Positions 1 to 13,400 of a stretch of DNA of 64,000 bases are shown here, one piece after another. Made by a program: the position numbers and the translations under genes. Each line of letters starts with the position of its first letter. Position 1 is the first letter of the stretch. The notes under the pieces are model-generated. The model saw only the letters and a list, made by a program, of their open reading frames with translations. It did not search any database and was not told the DNA's origin. Source of the DNA: Penelope pileata (taxonomy: Eukaryota > Chordata > Aves > Galliformes > Cracidae); NCBI GenBank assembly GCA_013396635.1, contig WBMW01005653.1, positions 170,613 through 234,612 on the forward strand, written 5' to 3'.

Positions 1-394
1 CAAATTCACTAAACTCAGTGATAAATTTTAAGAAACTTCACAAGAGCTTCTAATGTAAAAGATAAAAAGATGCATATCACAGGGGACACATTTGTTCTAC
101 CTGTGGTAAAAATGGAAGGAATAATGCATAATAAAACACGTATAGGACAAATTAAAATGCATCTCTTTGCCAGTAAATACTGACAAATTTTCCAGGAGGA
201 AAATACAGAGAAAACATTGCTGAAGATTTGAATAAATATTGGAATAAAACATGAAGTATGAAAATGTTGCTATGAAAGAAGGTCTCAGCTTATGCTATTT
301 CCTAGACTGTTTTAATGATGAAATACATAAAATATTACTTGTTGGTGAGCCACTATAAAAAGATAAATCATAAAATAAATCACAAAGGTTTAAA

Positions 395-1085
395 AAAATA
401 TCTAATCCAACTATGAGCCCATCATCATCTTGCCCACTAAACCATATCCCTAAGGGCCACATTCAATCTTTTCTTGAAAATCTCCAGGAATGGTGACTCC
501 ACCATTTCCCTGAGCAGCCTGTTGCAATTCCTGATCACTCTTTCAGAGAAATTTTCCCTAACACCCAACCTGAATCTCCCCTGCTGCAACTTACGGACAT
601 TACCTTTTGCTCTATCACTAGTTACCTGGGAGAAGAGGCGGATCCCCACCTTGCTACAACCTCCTTTCAGGAAGTTGTAGAGAGCAATGAGGTCTCCCCT
701 GAGCCTCCTCTTCTCCAGACTGAACAATCCCAGTTCCCTCAGCCGCTCCTCATCAGACTTGTGCTCCAGACCCCTCACCAGTTTCGTTGCCCTTCTCTGG
801 ACATGCTCCGGGGCCTCAATGTCTTTCTTGTAGTGAGGGGCCCAAAACTGAATACAGTACTCGAGGTGCAGCCTCACCAGTGGTGAGTACAAGGAGACAA
901 TCACTTCCCTAGTCCTGTTGGCTACACTATTTCTGATACAACCCAGGATGCCTTGGCCTTCTTGGCCACCTGGGCATACTGCCGGCTCATGTTCAGTTGG
1001 CTGTTGAATAATACTCCTAGATCCTTTCCCTCTGCTCAGCTTTCCAGCCACTCTGTCCCAAGCCTGAACTGGATGTTTTATAGAA
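395..1085 (-). mobile_element. CR1 LINE fragment (RT C-terminus and 3' end)
   Basis: The minus strand encodes the typical CR1 ORF2 C-terminal pattern: ILGCIRNSVANRTREV, then LVRLHLEYCIQFWAP, then VQRRATKLVRGLEH, then ELGLFSLEKRRLRGDLI. It lies beyond the end of MFSD14B and in the same orientation. The divergence suggests an old copy, and it is heavily 5'-truncated as is usual for CR1. Confidence 0.9.
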
Positions 1086-1089
1086 AAAC

Positions 1090-2130
1090 GTTTCAAGTGC
1101 AAGTATTTGAAAAGGAGGAGCTACTTCAATTGTAATAGAAGAGGATTCCAGGGCTAAGTTTACAGAAATAGTGAAATTCTTTCACTACATCATACCCATG
1201 CAAGGTAGTGCAGAAGTCAGAGCCAGAAGTGCAGAAACTGCTACAAGATCTTATCAATGCGGCTAATTTTATAAAAAAGAAAAAGAAAAAAAAAAAACCA
1301 CCCTTTAAGTATTAGAATGGTTGTAATACTTTGGAATAAGAGAGGTAAAGAACATAAAACAGTTGTGAAACTTAAGGATGAGTACACATTTCTCTTTCAC
1401 TGAAAGACAAGCAAGCATTCTAAATTTGCCACCCTTTTCCGTGATAAGTGCTTGTACAGTACCTAGCAGTTACTGAAAAACCTGTCCCTTCAAGGTTAAG
1501 ATGACATTTTAGCAAATAAGTCAGAATTCTTTTCAAAAAAACACAGTTGTATGGAAAGAACATTTTCAAAACGTTTGGAAATGTTTCCATCATCATGCGA
1601 TTTTGTTGCCAAAAGCTGTGCAAATGTAACCTATAAAAACTCTTCTCTGTACACTTAAACTCAAAAAGTGTCTTTTATAACCTGTTTAAAAAGCTTCCAA
1701 ATGAAGAATCTTGAGTGGGTTTTGAATCCATTTGCTAAAACACAAAGTCAGCACCTTCCAGTCAGCTTGCAAGAACAGCTGATTGACAGACATCTGCAAT
1801 GATGAAAACTTAACAAAAGAATTTTAACAATAGCCCTGGCATAATTGGTGGATGAGACTGAAAAAATATGTATCGTAATTCAGTATGCGCAGCCAGCAAT
1901 GCACTTCTTCCATTTCAATGCATATACCTCAGTAACTTTTCAGCAATGACAGACATTAAAACCAAGTATCAAAATAAATTGACTGTAGAACCACACCTTT
2001 ACATTGCTGTATCAGTGCTAAAACAAGATTTTTCAAAACTGATGAACCATACTCCATCACATTGCTTGAGTTATTAATATTGTAGGAAGTACAAAAACTT
2101 CTTTAGTCTATTAACAAAACATTTTTAAAT
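1090..2130. other. intergenic AT-rich sequence
   Basis: I see no coding or recognised repeat here beyond an A-rich run near 1,272-1,300. It may include the distal end of the MFSD14B 3'UTR near 2,130. Confidence 0.5.
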
Positions 2131-2909
2131 TGTTTATTTAATCTATAAACTCATCCTTCTTTTACTGCTATTTTTAGGTTTTATAACGTGTATTAGTATA
2201 GCAGCACAGGTATATAGTTTATAAATACATATATGCAGTAGGTATGCATACTCAAAATTTGACTGATACAGATTCACGAAAGTTTTAGGAGAGCACAGCA
2301 TGCAAAGAATGCATCTGCACTAGCCAGTCAATCTATTTAAAGCTGCTTGATGTTAACAGTAAGCTGTGCTTTAAGAAATTCAAAATGTCATTGCAGGAAT
2401 ATTAGCAGTAATAAATTTGACACCTACTGTTAACACTAACATACCATGTTATTTCCACGTTTCTTGTCAAGTTTAAGACACTCTACGCATAGGGACCATG
2501 CAAAACTCATACTGCAGCCCAGAATGCAGCAAAAATGAAGCAATACCCAGCATAAAAGCTCAGGCCTGAATTCCAAGTAATTCAAAATAAAAAATACCTA
2601 TGTCTCATCAGAAAATGTATCTGAAGTATGTAGCACTGTTCAGATTAGGAATGTTAAGCCCTGCCCCCAAATTTACTTCCTATGCACTCTTCCCACTACT
2701 GTACCCCAGTGGATTCCACATCACACAGCACATGGACTTCTGAGCAAAGTACATCTTTCACAGTGCTTGATGACAGACAAAACCAGAGCACAGAAGGAAT
2801 TCAGATACTGTAATACAGTGCTAGGATTAAACCATTTCCATTTCATAGAAGCAAGGCACAACAGCAAAACTAGAAGAACACACAAAATCTAGAAAGCTTA
2901 AGATGAAGA

Positions 2910-2915
2910 TTTATT
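2910..2915 (-). promoter_or_regulatory. candidate polyadenylation signal, distal
   Basis: AATAAA on the minus strand, about 1.37 kb after the stop. It would give a longer 3'UTR. A further AATAAA is at 2138-2133. Confidence 0.35.
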
Positions 2916-4031
2916 ACGCATTAGGAAGCTTATTAACTTAAAAAAACAGTGTAGTACAAAAGGTTTGTTACTTCTGTTCAATGTGTAACAAGTTTCAAAA
3001 TATATATTTTTAATTTGCTCAGTCAATACTCAATCTTTTTAAAAAACTGTATATCTGTCAGTATCCTCAATACATTTATAATACATGATTTACACAGCAC
3101 CCATCTGGAAAAATTAAAACTCCTTACAAATATCTACATATATTGCATACATATAAAACATTCATAGGAGTATTTCAATAAAGTTGGGCTTAATGGTTCA
3201 TTTACACTGCAGCAAAAAACATATATAAATCTGTATATTTTTCACAAAATGTCTCTAAAAATTGAGCACATTTGTAGCTATAACTCCTTCAAAGCATCTT
3301 TTAGAAAGGAAATTTGATATGCATATATCCATGAGTTTCAGCAGGTAAGACAGTGATATATAGGTTAAATATGATTAATTACTAAACACTAAGAAGCAGT
3401 TAAGGCAGGGGTGAAAGAATTAATAGGAAAGATTATTTAACATGGCAGATAAAGTGACAAAATGCAATAAATACAGATTCATTGATGTAAACTACTCTGG
3501 CATCCACTGCATTTCCTGCCTCTGAAGTCAGAAGTATCCGTATTTCTGATGCTGCTCATCTTAAAATCAAAAATGTTTATATTTTTAAAATCAGTAATAC
3601 ATTAACATGATCAGTGCTCTCAAGTGCCATCTGGATTTTCTTGAACTGCTCAGAACAGAGTATTCTGGAACACGGGTCAACATGACCTTCATTTATGGTT
3701 AACGACTACCACGTGCGATCATACTCTCTCAGAAGTCATTTCAGTTTTATCAGTGCCTTCTGGTAATTACTGCACTTCCTGTTTCTAAATAATGTTTGCA
3801 AATGTGTCTTTAGGAAATATAAAGACCTTTACTGACAGACAACGTTTCAGATACCGTAAATATATAGATCAGTCTCTCTCACACCGTGAGAACTACGTGG
3901 GCCATACCTGCAGACAAAAGGCATAAGAAATGCAAAACAACCTTGTACAGTGCTGGCAGAAACTGTTCTGCCTCAAGTCTCATCATTTTGCATATGACTT
4001 TGCGAACTGAACATTCAAATTTTGAAAAATA

Positions 4032-4037
4032 TTTATT
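4032..4037 (-). promoter_or_regulatory. candidate polyadenylation signal, proximal
   Basis: AATAAA on the minus strand, about 250 bases after the MFSD14B stop. It would give a short 3'UTR. Confidence 0.35.
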
Positions 4038-4287
4038 TTTCTGCTCAATGTGAGGATTTACATAGCATTTGCAGTCACAGACTAGACAGAATCACACCTT
4101 GTTGCAACCTGCTATGCTAAACAATCCCTCCAGAAAGTACCAACCTGAAGTATCATACAGTACATGATCTTCCCTTGCACATGGCTACTTTCCTTCTGGA
4201 AGCCAGATACTCCACACATCCCACCAAAATTCCCAATCTGCAATTCAGTGCATGGATTTGTTCTGTGATTTCCTCAGAAGTTAGTCT

Positions 4288-4491
4288 TCATACACTGCTA
4301 TCTTGCAGCAGTGGTTCAATGTCTTCTTCACTACTTCGGTCCAGGTTGTTGCTCAGAGTACTGCTGATGCTGTTGCTGTGTTTTCTGGTACTGCTGGCTT
4401 TGCTGTGCTCAGGAATAAATAAGGCAACCAGAAAAGCCAGAAGAACAATACATGCTCCAACCAGGAATGGTGGACCAGGAACGAGTGCTTT
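4288..4491 (-). CDS. MFSD14B: MFSD14B coding exon 12 (TM12 and cytosolic tail)
   Basis: The acceptor is TTTCCCTGCAG. The 204 bases, phase 0, encode residues 405-471 and TGA at 4290-4288. KALVPGPPFLVGACIVLLAF leads into TM12, then the serine-rich tail KHSNSISSTLSNNLDRSSEE and DIEPLLQDSSV. The acidic dileucine DIEPLL fits the [DE]xxxL[LI] class of adaptor-binding sorting signals. As I recall, human MFSD14B continues for some residues past this point, so the avian protein looks shorter at its C-terminus. Confidence 0.95.
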   Translation of the reverse strand, partial: KALVPGPPFLVGACIVLLAFLVALFIPEHSKASSTRKHSNSISSTLSNNLDRSSEEDIEPLLQDSSV

Positions 4492-7400
4492 CTGCAGGGA
4501 AACAAGCATATAAAAATATTCATGAAATTTAAGGAATGCTGACTCCTGCCTTAAGAATTATGGCATTTAGGCATGAGATATTGGGAGAAACAGTGATTAT
4601 AAACCGTATGCAAACCAGTTCACATGTGCACTGCAACAAGACTTTGTGCATCTGCAACTCCTGACAATTTCTCACCTGATCTGCATTGATCAGAAAAACA
4701 CAGACATGAAAAAAAAAATTGAACATGGGACTGTCTAGCAAGTGAAACAGACGTTGACTGATACTTCTTCGTAAAGACTTTTTCTTTAGGCTACAATCCT
4801 ATTAAATTAGGGAGACTCCTTTGACAACTAACAGGACAAGGTTTTAACAACCAGAAGTACAAATTATTAATCAGACTTTCTAGCTTCATTTTTTCACTTG
4901 TTACCATTGCATACTTCAAAATACAGTTAGTTGGATAAAAAATACTGCAAAATTGATAGTGACAGACTATGCAATACATACTGTCTCACTACAGAGACAG
5001 GTTACTGACATGTATGGTAACTTGGTATTTGGATTTATTCTGTCTTGCTCATAAGCAGGTTATTTTAACACTTTAAATACAATTGTTCATATTTCAAAAC
5101 AATGATTAAAGACAAGCATCAGAAAAGTTAGAATTTTAAACCAATTAAATCTGATGACAGCATTCTATAGAGGAAAGTGTCAGTAAACCAGTGATTTTAT
5201 CAAAAATCCTGGATTTCTTTTTGTGCTTTTCCCAACTAAAAATTAAATGAAAATCACAAGATGAAACCTGTCAGTTCCACAAAGTTTTTTTTAACAAATG
5301 AAACGCAGGAATTGTTCTGCTATGAAGAAGGACAGTAGCTGAAATTAAGCATATAGTACTAGAATGTTTTCTTCTGCAGGACTAATTTTCAGCAGATGGC
5401 ATCTAAATTTAAAGTATATACACATTAACAGAATTCACAATAACAATATTACTTAAATCTTTAAATACTGCTAAGCCTAGTACTTACAACATGCAATAAA
5501 ATTCCATAAATGTACATCGTTGTTCATAACACAGCAGCTCATTTATCCGAGCAGCTTTCAAATATTCCACTACTGAAGTTTCACTCAAGGGAGTAAGAAA
5601 AACTGATAAGCAGTACCTGTCGTAGTATTGCCAAGTGTCATTATTACTCTTCAAACACTTAATTACTGCACTATTTGCTGTAAGAACTTTGTGTAATTGT
5701 AATTATGTAACCTCATTCTCTTTTTAAAAGGTTCCCCTCTTTTGCAAAGTCTTTTAAATGAGAGTAAGGCAGATACAACTAATTCAGACTGTTTGTGCTC
5801 CAAGAGAGAGAAAACAATCACATGTGTGATAGTAGTGCACCTCTCCCACCTCCACAAGAAATGTAGTGATATTCATAGAATCACTGAACGGTTTGGGATG
5901 GAAAAGACCTTAAAGCCCATCCAGTTCCAATCCCCCTGCTGTGGGCAGGGCTGCCACCCCCTGGATCAGGCTGCCCAAGGCCACATCCAACCTGACCTCG
6001 AACACCTCCAGGGATGAGGCATCCATAGCTTCTCTGGGTAGTTGGGCCAGGGCCTCATCATCCTCTGAATAAAAGAACTTCTGCCTAACATCTAATCTAG
6101 ATCTACCCTCCTTTAGTATAAAACCTTTACTCTTTGTCCCAGCAGTAATTTCTCATCTGTTATTCAGTAAAATCCTACTCTTAAGTGCTCTAATAAAAGC
6201 AAAACAAACTTACAAGCAAATAAAATAAATAGTTTGATCTTTTTAAAGAAATGCTAAAAATGACCACTAGGATGTATTTTCTTTCATTTACTCTATACAT
6301 TAAATAACTTGAACTCAAGTTACAAAAAAAACAATGTTTTTTCTACTTGAGACTAAAAAACATCAGTTACAGCAGTTCCAGAGATATCTTGTAAAAGTAG
6401 GTACCCAATCATCTAATATTTCTTACTGAAAAAACACTTATTAGCATTTAATAAAATGCAAGAAAACATTTTTCAAATGTAATTATAAAACACTGATCAA
6501 AATGAAGAGATTGTTTTGATGAGGTGGCTTCAAAAAGATGGGGTACTAGTACTAACACAAGACAGGCTAATACATACTTGTAATTTCCTTGTCTTGCTGT
6601 ATTCTCTGTTTTTCACTTCTACTCATTTTATTCAGATCAATTTTAAAAGTTAATGTATTTAATTAAAAAGTGGAGTTCTTTCCCACCATGATATTAGACC
6701 AGAACATAGAAATTAGCAGGAAAACTCTACTGTTCTTTTCCTGAACGAATTCAATGTGTTAGGTGCCTCGTAATTACTAGTGGGGAGAGATGTAAATATG
6801 GACACTTGGCAAAATATACAAACAAGTAAACATAAGACACAGCTTGTATTGAAATTTCACTGGGACAATCTTAGCTATTCAAGTATTCATTATTTTGCTG
6901 AGCTAGCTAAAAAAGTCTACTTATTTATTAAGTAGATTTCCAAGGAAACAAGAATATTTGACACTACAGTTTAATTTGCAATTTAGAAAAACCATTGGGC
7001 AATCACCAACCTCATGAAAAAAACACAGATATTCTTAAAAAGGGTAAACAAAGGGTAAACATACTGAAATTACTGAAGATGTCAAAGAAGAGTAAATAGT
7101 CTGTAAGATTCTCTAAACCCTGGTAAGCAAGTATTTGATATTTTGGAAGCCAAATAGGAAAGAACAAAGCAGACAAAAATGCAGATCTGAAACATACAGA
7201 AAGGATTCCAGAGAAATTTCGTATATAACTGACTTCTTTGAAGTCACACCTAGGCAAAAAAAAAAAGCTGATGACCAGTACCATTACTAAAATGAATACG
7301 TATCTCAGCTATATACTAAATCATTGTATGCATGAATAATTAGCTTCCTACTGTGGGATTCAAAAATAAGCTTGTTATCATTTACTGAGTTAGCAAAAGT

Positions 7401-10400
7401 GATATTCCTAATGTCAAATTCTTACGTTTTTAGCTGTGTTTTGAATAGATTTACATCAGAAGAAGTATTTCCATTATAGTTGCTGAAAGCAGAGCTGCCA
7501 CTACTGTAAATTGTAATATTACCAAATTTAAATTAAGAGCTATTTTAATAGTTCAGTAAAGCTGACAATTGCATCAGTTGTTCAAAGACTAGGTATCAAG
7601 ATTTTAATCAAACAAAAATAGACAAAAAAAAACCCACAAAGTTATGTACTGCAAACTTCACACCAAATCCTACACTTACCTCATCCATGGGATCTAACAC
7701 AGTCTTTTTTTCAGAAGTATGATCTGGCGGTAATTCACTGAGCTCCACATGAAAGAGAAAGAAAATAAAGCCATACAGTGCTGGTCCCAAGCCGTTGCAC
7801 AGACCTCTTATTCCAGTTATTATTCCTTGGACAACACCTAATGAAGAAAAACGTTTATTTTTTTAATCAAAGCAAACAGCTCAAAGTATATTCTAATGGC
7901 TGTTTCAAAATAGCACATCCTACAATTATTTCTACACGCTATCTTCTTAAATACTTTGAAGACAATTTTCATGACCATAGTTATTTTCATTAGAATCCAT
8001 TTGTGCTTTGAATCTGAGTGACTAAAATTATGCCCAAGTCCAATTTTCTGTTTAGCAGTTCTTCCACTCTCCTCTAAAGCCTACAAAACAGATGACAAAG
8101 GTTAAGTATGGTGCTTGCCCAGTTTATTTTCAAGCAAAATTTAGAATAATATATCTATGTATTAACAAATACGCATTATGTATTTGCTATGTATTAGCAA
8201 AATTTGCACAAACTGTAATAGATAGTTTCCCTTTTTCAGTCAAAAAAATAGGACTTTAGTAATTTAACTTGTAGCACTGTATTCAATAATATTGCAGCAA
8301 ATTTATAATATCAGTTTCGATGTAATTTTAGACTGAAGTACTCATTAGCCTGATTAAAAAGCTTCATTGATCAAAGTTCTACAGGCATACTTTTGTTTCA
8401 AATCCAACAAACTATAGCAATAACAGCGTAAAAGGTAGCATATTTTGGCAATCCCAAAGACAATTATGATACATGACACTATTTTTATGGTATCAGTAAT
8501 CTGCATAATCCCTTCTTTCCTTCAGCAGTAACCTGCAAAACCGCAGGAAAGCAAATAGGTCAAAAAGAAAGTTCTTTCAGAGACTGACATGTAAACTGCA
8601 GAAATCTTTGTGCCACTAGGTGGCAAAACTTCACTCTGGAAATTACTTTATGCCTGAGCATAAAACTACTTTTAGTAGTAGTTTCCTCAATGTAAAATTA
8701 AACACCAACATCTTAAATCATTAATTTCATGACTTGAATAAAAAAACTAGTCTTCTTCTAACGCTTTTAAATGTCTCTGTTAGAAACAAACACTGGAGTA
8801 GAGGATGGTGCAGAATTATTAAAAAAAACATAAAATACTACGTAAAGTATTTCCTTTTGCACCCTTCAAACTCCACAGCAATCTGCCTCCGAGAAATGCG
8901 CATCCTTTGTGCTTCCCATATTAACTGCACTTACTTAAACATCAAGTGATACAGTGTTAAAGTAAGACTGATACTTAGGATTTATACATACAGGATTTTT
9001 TTTTTAAAAAAAAAAAAAAAAGAACACTAAATTCAAACACTATTTGGCACTATATGGTAATGTCTTTGCTAACACTCCTTCCCTCACTTAAGAGGATTCT
9101 GATGCTTATTCTCCCTCTCAAACACAGTTACATATTATATCTTCCTCATTAATTTTTCTGTTTTCTTAGACAAGCTATTTAATTAAGTGTCTTTTCTATT
9201 CCCTGAAAATCTCAATTATAGCAAAAAGGGCCAACTTTACCACACAGAGCAGAAGATATTTTGATATAGGTTTTTTTTTTTTTTTACTTTGGTAATACAA
9301 GTTTTTAGTTGCCATCATCAACATGATGCTGTTACATTAATACTCATAGTCTACTTAAAGGTTGTTTTCAATAAAAAAGATGAAGGGAATAACATGAAAG
9401 CTACCATATCATTTTCCAGTTGCTTTTGCAATAATTGTAGAGGAAGCTAGAAGAAAAGTGAAAAAAAGTCAGAGAAATTATTTACTTTGCAATGCAAATT
9501 TCATAGAAGTGAGCAACTCCTACTAGTCTACATAGATCGGTCAACCTCTACAGACACTGCCCGAACAAAACTCATTAGTCACCAACACATTTGAAAAGTA
9601 CAGCTAGGGGAGCATTCTGCTTTCTGGACAAAAGAGTTAGTCAAGACACTGAAACACAAGTTCATTCAACGCTCACCTTGCTGATCTGACTCCGCATTTC
9701 GTGAAATCAAAGCACTGATTGCTGGGAATGTAATGCTTGACATGGCTGCTACCGCTCCTGCTGCCCACATCATCCTGTATTAAGTACATAATTAAAATTA
9801 AAAATGAGAATGTCTATATAATTACTTCCATCTCACCAGCAACCACCCCAAAGAAGAGTCATGAGGGTACCCTCATTTAAGGCTAAAAGTCTTTTCAAAA
9901 ATATATCTATTATAATATCTAAAGAGTAGTAATTATCTGGTCAGGGCCTTATTCTTACTCCTCTTTGACCTTCTTAATAGAAAAGCACATTCAAATCTAC
10001 ATGAACTACTAAAGAGAATAAGAGAATAAAAGAATGAATAAAACGCTGTACTGGCTTGCTGTTTCCATGTAAACAACACTTTAATAGGGTCTCCCATTGA
10101 AGAAGTTTAATGAATTGGGTTTACATGGTAAGGTTTTGGAAACAGGGGCTGCAGGGGTGGCTGCTCTCTAAGAAGAGACATGAGGTTGTGACAAGTTAGA
10201 CAAGAGCCAGCTCCAGCTGGCTCCAAAAGACCTGCTGCTAGCCAAAGCTGAGCCAATTAGCAAGATCTACACCTCTGTGAGAGTATGGTTAAGCAAAAAA
10301 AAAAAAAAAAAAAAAATTGCATCACAGGNNNNNNNNNNNNNNNNNNNNNNNNNNNNNNNNNNAAAAAAAAAAGTTGCATCACAGCGGCTGCGAGAGAGGA

Positions 10401-13400
10401 GTGAGAAAATGTGACAGAAACAGCCCTGCAGCCAAAATCAGTGCAGAAGAAGGGCAAGAGTGGAGCAGAAGTCCCCCGCAGCCTGTGGAGAGGCCCACGG
10501 TGGAGCAGGCACTCTGTCTGCAGCCAATGGGGCTCAGCACATGCAACAGCTAACTCCTGAACAGGACAGCAATGAATGGAAGGGGACTCACACTGGAGCA
10601 GGGGTAAAGAGCGAGGATGAAGCAATGGTAGAGATGAAGCATTATGGACTGACTGCAGCTCCCACCTCCCATTTCCCTGTGCTGTTCAGTGGAGAGGAAA
10701 TAGAAGGTGAATGGGGAAGAGACATGAGGGAAAGGTGTTTGTAATTTGCTTTCAAGCTGTTTTTCTGTTATTAACTGGCAATAAATTATATCACTCTTCC
10801 TTGCTCTAAGTCCATTTTGCTCATGATGATAATCAGTGAGCAAGCTCTGTGTTCATCTAAATCCAAGAGCTTTTTCAAATTTTCTCCCCATTTGTTGAGG
10901 AGGTGGAACGAGAGAACAGTGTGGTGGTACCTGGCTACTTACTGGTGTTATACAGGTATTGTATGCTGTTTAACTCTCTAAAAAGTGCTCTGATAAAGAA
11001 CATACATTCATCACAGCCAGAAGGACAAACTTTGTAAAGAAAAAGCTGTTCCAGCTCCTGGTTCCAATTTGTACTACTTACACACTGTTCTTCTAATATA
11101 AACTGCCTAGAGCTGCTTCTAAGACTCGAAACAGTTACAACAGAACAACAGGGTAGAGAAAAGTAGAGGCTCAGAATGCAGGATGTGTCAAAAGGAATTG
11201 CTGGAGAGAACACAGCACTTAGTAGTGAGTTTAAGAAAAAGTTTTGCCCATTTGTAGACATAAAACTCAACATACTAACGTATTACAAAGATTCCTTTTT
11301 CAAAAGGGCTGTTACTCTCTGTTTAATACTACTTGGAAAATGCTATCATTCCTACATGTGCAAAATACAGATCAACCTTTGGCAGTGTAATGCGTATAAT
11401 AACGTTTAACTCATAGAAATTTAAACACTCATTACAACAGAATTAAAAAAATATTCCTAGTTCTGTAACAGGGATGTATATATGAAAATGCATGCTTACC
11501 AAGACTGAGATCCAAAACCATACCAAGCCAACTGAAGGATTTGAAAGCCAAGGCCAAGGAGAACTGTATTTTTGTTCCCTATTGACCTCATCAGAATACT
11601 GAGAAACACAGTCTGCAACAGAAATTGGCAAAAATAAGCCAGTAAAAAGCCACAGAAAAGCAACCAGGACTGCAGAGCACAGCACACTTCTCTTTCATAT
11701 ACACCTTACTGACCCTAACTTTCATGCTTGTTTTCATTCTTAGACACAATTAGTTTGAAAACTAAGTAACAAAAGGCAACAAATCTATAGCTACATGTCA
11801 TCAGTTCTTTCTGTAGACAACCAGCATGGGAAGGCAAAACAGTATTTATAAAGCAAAGCTTATTTTGATAATCTGAATTCTGAAGAGTTCAAAAAGCAGA
11901 GCCTCCGCCTAATATTGAGGATTATGAAGCAGAATGTTAGCCATTTTAGAGGTTTTCAGTGAAAAGACTGGTCTTAATAAAGAATCATAGCATGGTTTAG
12001 GTTGGAAGGGGCCTTAGAGATCATCTTGTTCCAACCACCCTGCTACGGGCAAGGACAGCTCCCACTAGAATGATCATCAAATGTGAGTGCACATAACAGC
12101 ATTCAAGACAAACTATAGAGCAAGGATTAAAATAATGACTAGTACTGACATCAGTAAAAACCGTAAACATTGAGCAATGTGTTATAAACACCAAAACAGT
12201 AAGACCTCCACTCTAAGGATGGCAACAAGGTTACAGCATACCGCATGTGTCATTCCTCTTCCTATTATTACAACAAGAACACAAACTGTAGCCATAAAAG
12301 CATCCAAATGAAGAAATATACAGCTGGCAGCAAGATTTAGTTGGGTAAGGTAAACAAGATGAGAACAATAACTAAATAAATAACACTGAAACAACTGTTT
12401 CCCTTTTCAAAAAGTATAATAGATCTGCATAAAACCCAGCTCACCTGTTCCAGTTAAGACGTACAAAAGCAATATAACCAAGTCTCAGTGCTCCTCAACC
12501 TCCATACTGAGCCTGTACACTAAGTCCATACATGTATTTTCTTGTTTGATAGCATGAGCCAGTACGATTAACACGGAAAAGTGCAAGTAAAATGGATTTT
12601 GTTCAAAATAAATAGCATTTCCTTTTTAGAAGGTCTTGCATTAAGCCAGCATTTCAGTATATTTACCAATCCAATTTTAGTTTCATTTCTGATACCTAGT
12701 TCTAGTTATTTCTGAGGAAAGCACATTTAAAGCAAGAGACTTACGCAGACAACCTACACAAATACAATCTTTACTAAATACAAGATTTATTGACATTTTA
12801 GACTATTTAAGTTTATAGACAAGCTTAGTCGGAAGAAGAGAGCACCCCAGCATCCAGTTTTGTACTGTTCAGTAAAACACTAATAAGAATAAAGCTTACC
12901 TGAGCTATTATAGAAAGAATGCCTACCACAGCTATAAACGCTGCAATAGTAGCAGATCCAAAACCAATAACCTGAAGAGAAACATAAAATGCATGAAACA
13001 AATACCAAACAATCCAGAACTAGTACCAATAGAAAAAGATATCTTCTCAAGAGAACACTGATCACTTCATATGGAAAGCATTCATGTTCAAGAGTAACTG
13101 CTGGCCAAGAAATCCCAACAAGAAAAAAAAAAAAGCCTCAAAAAAAGCCAGAGAAAGTTGTGCATCTAGAAAATGAAGCTCTCTATGCCTTCCCACAGCC
13201 ATAACAGCACTTCAACAAGCAAGATACCACCGTAAGACATATGCAGAACTTGCATTTAATGGGAACAAAGGTCTGCTTAATTTTATTAGCATATGCTTAA
13301 CCTGTGGAGGGGTTTATGCATCAGGAGTCAAGCTTCCAGTTTCATTCAGTTCTTGGCTTAACAAAGTACCCCACCTTTATTCTTGAAAGCTGTATTTTGC

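Larger units (their letters stand above)
2910..4287 (-). other. MFSD14B: MFSD14B 3' untranslated region (probable extent)
   Basis: The sequence directly after the stop is AT-rich and free of recognisable repeats, as expected for a vertebrate 3'UTR. Minus-strand AATAAA hexamers lie at 4037-4032, 2915-2910 and 2138-2133. The last is in a stretch rich in A/T, so the UTR may run to about 2,120. I cannot tell which site is used without transcript data. Confidence 0.55.
9775..11499 (-). other. MFSD14B: MFSD14B intron 9
   Basis: About half of this intron is the LTR at 10,111-10,954, which includes an N run. The rest is unique sequence. Confidence 0.9.

Noticed and set aside
437..1102. 221-codon minus-strand open frame as a host gene
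   Set aside because: The residues are the CR1 ORF2 C-terminal pattern; it is a transposon fragment.
4175..4513. 112-codon plus-strand open frame
   Set aside because: It is the antisense shadow of MFSD14B exon 12.
10257..10843. Open frames flanking and crossing the N run
   Set aside because: They include translated N positions and LTR sequence; no gene is supported.
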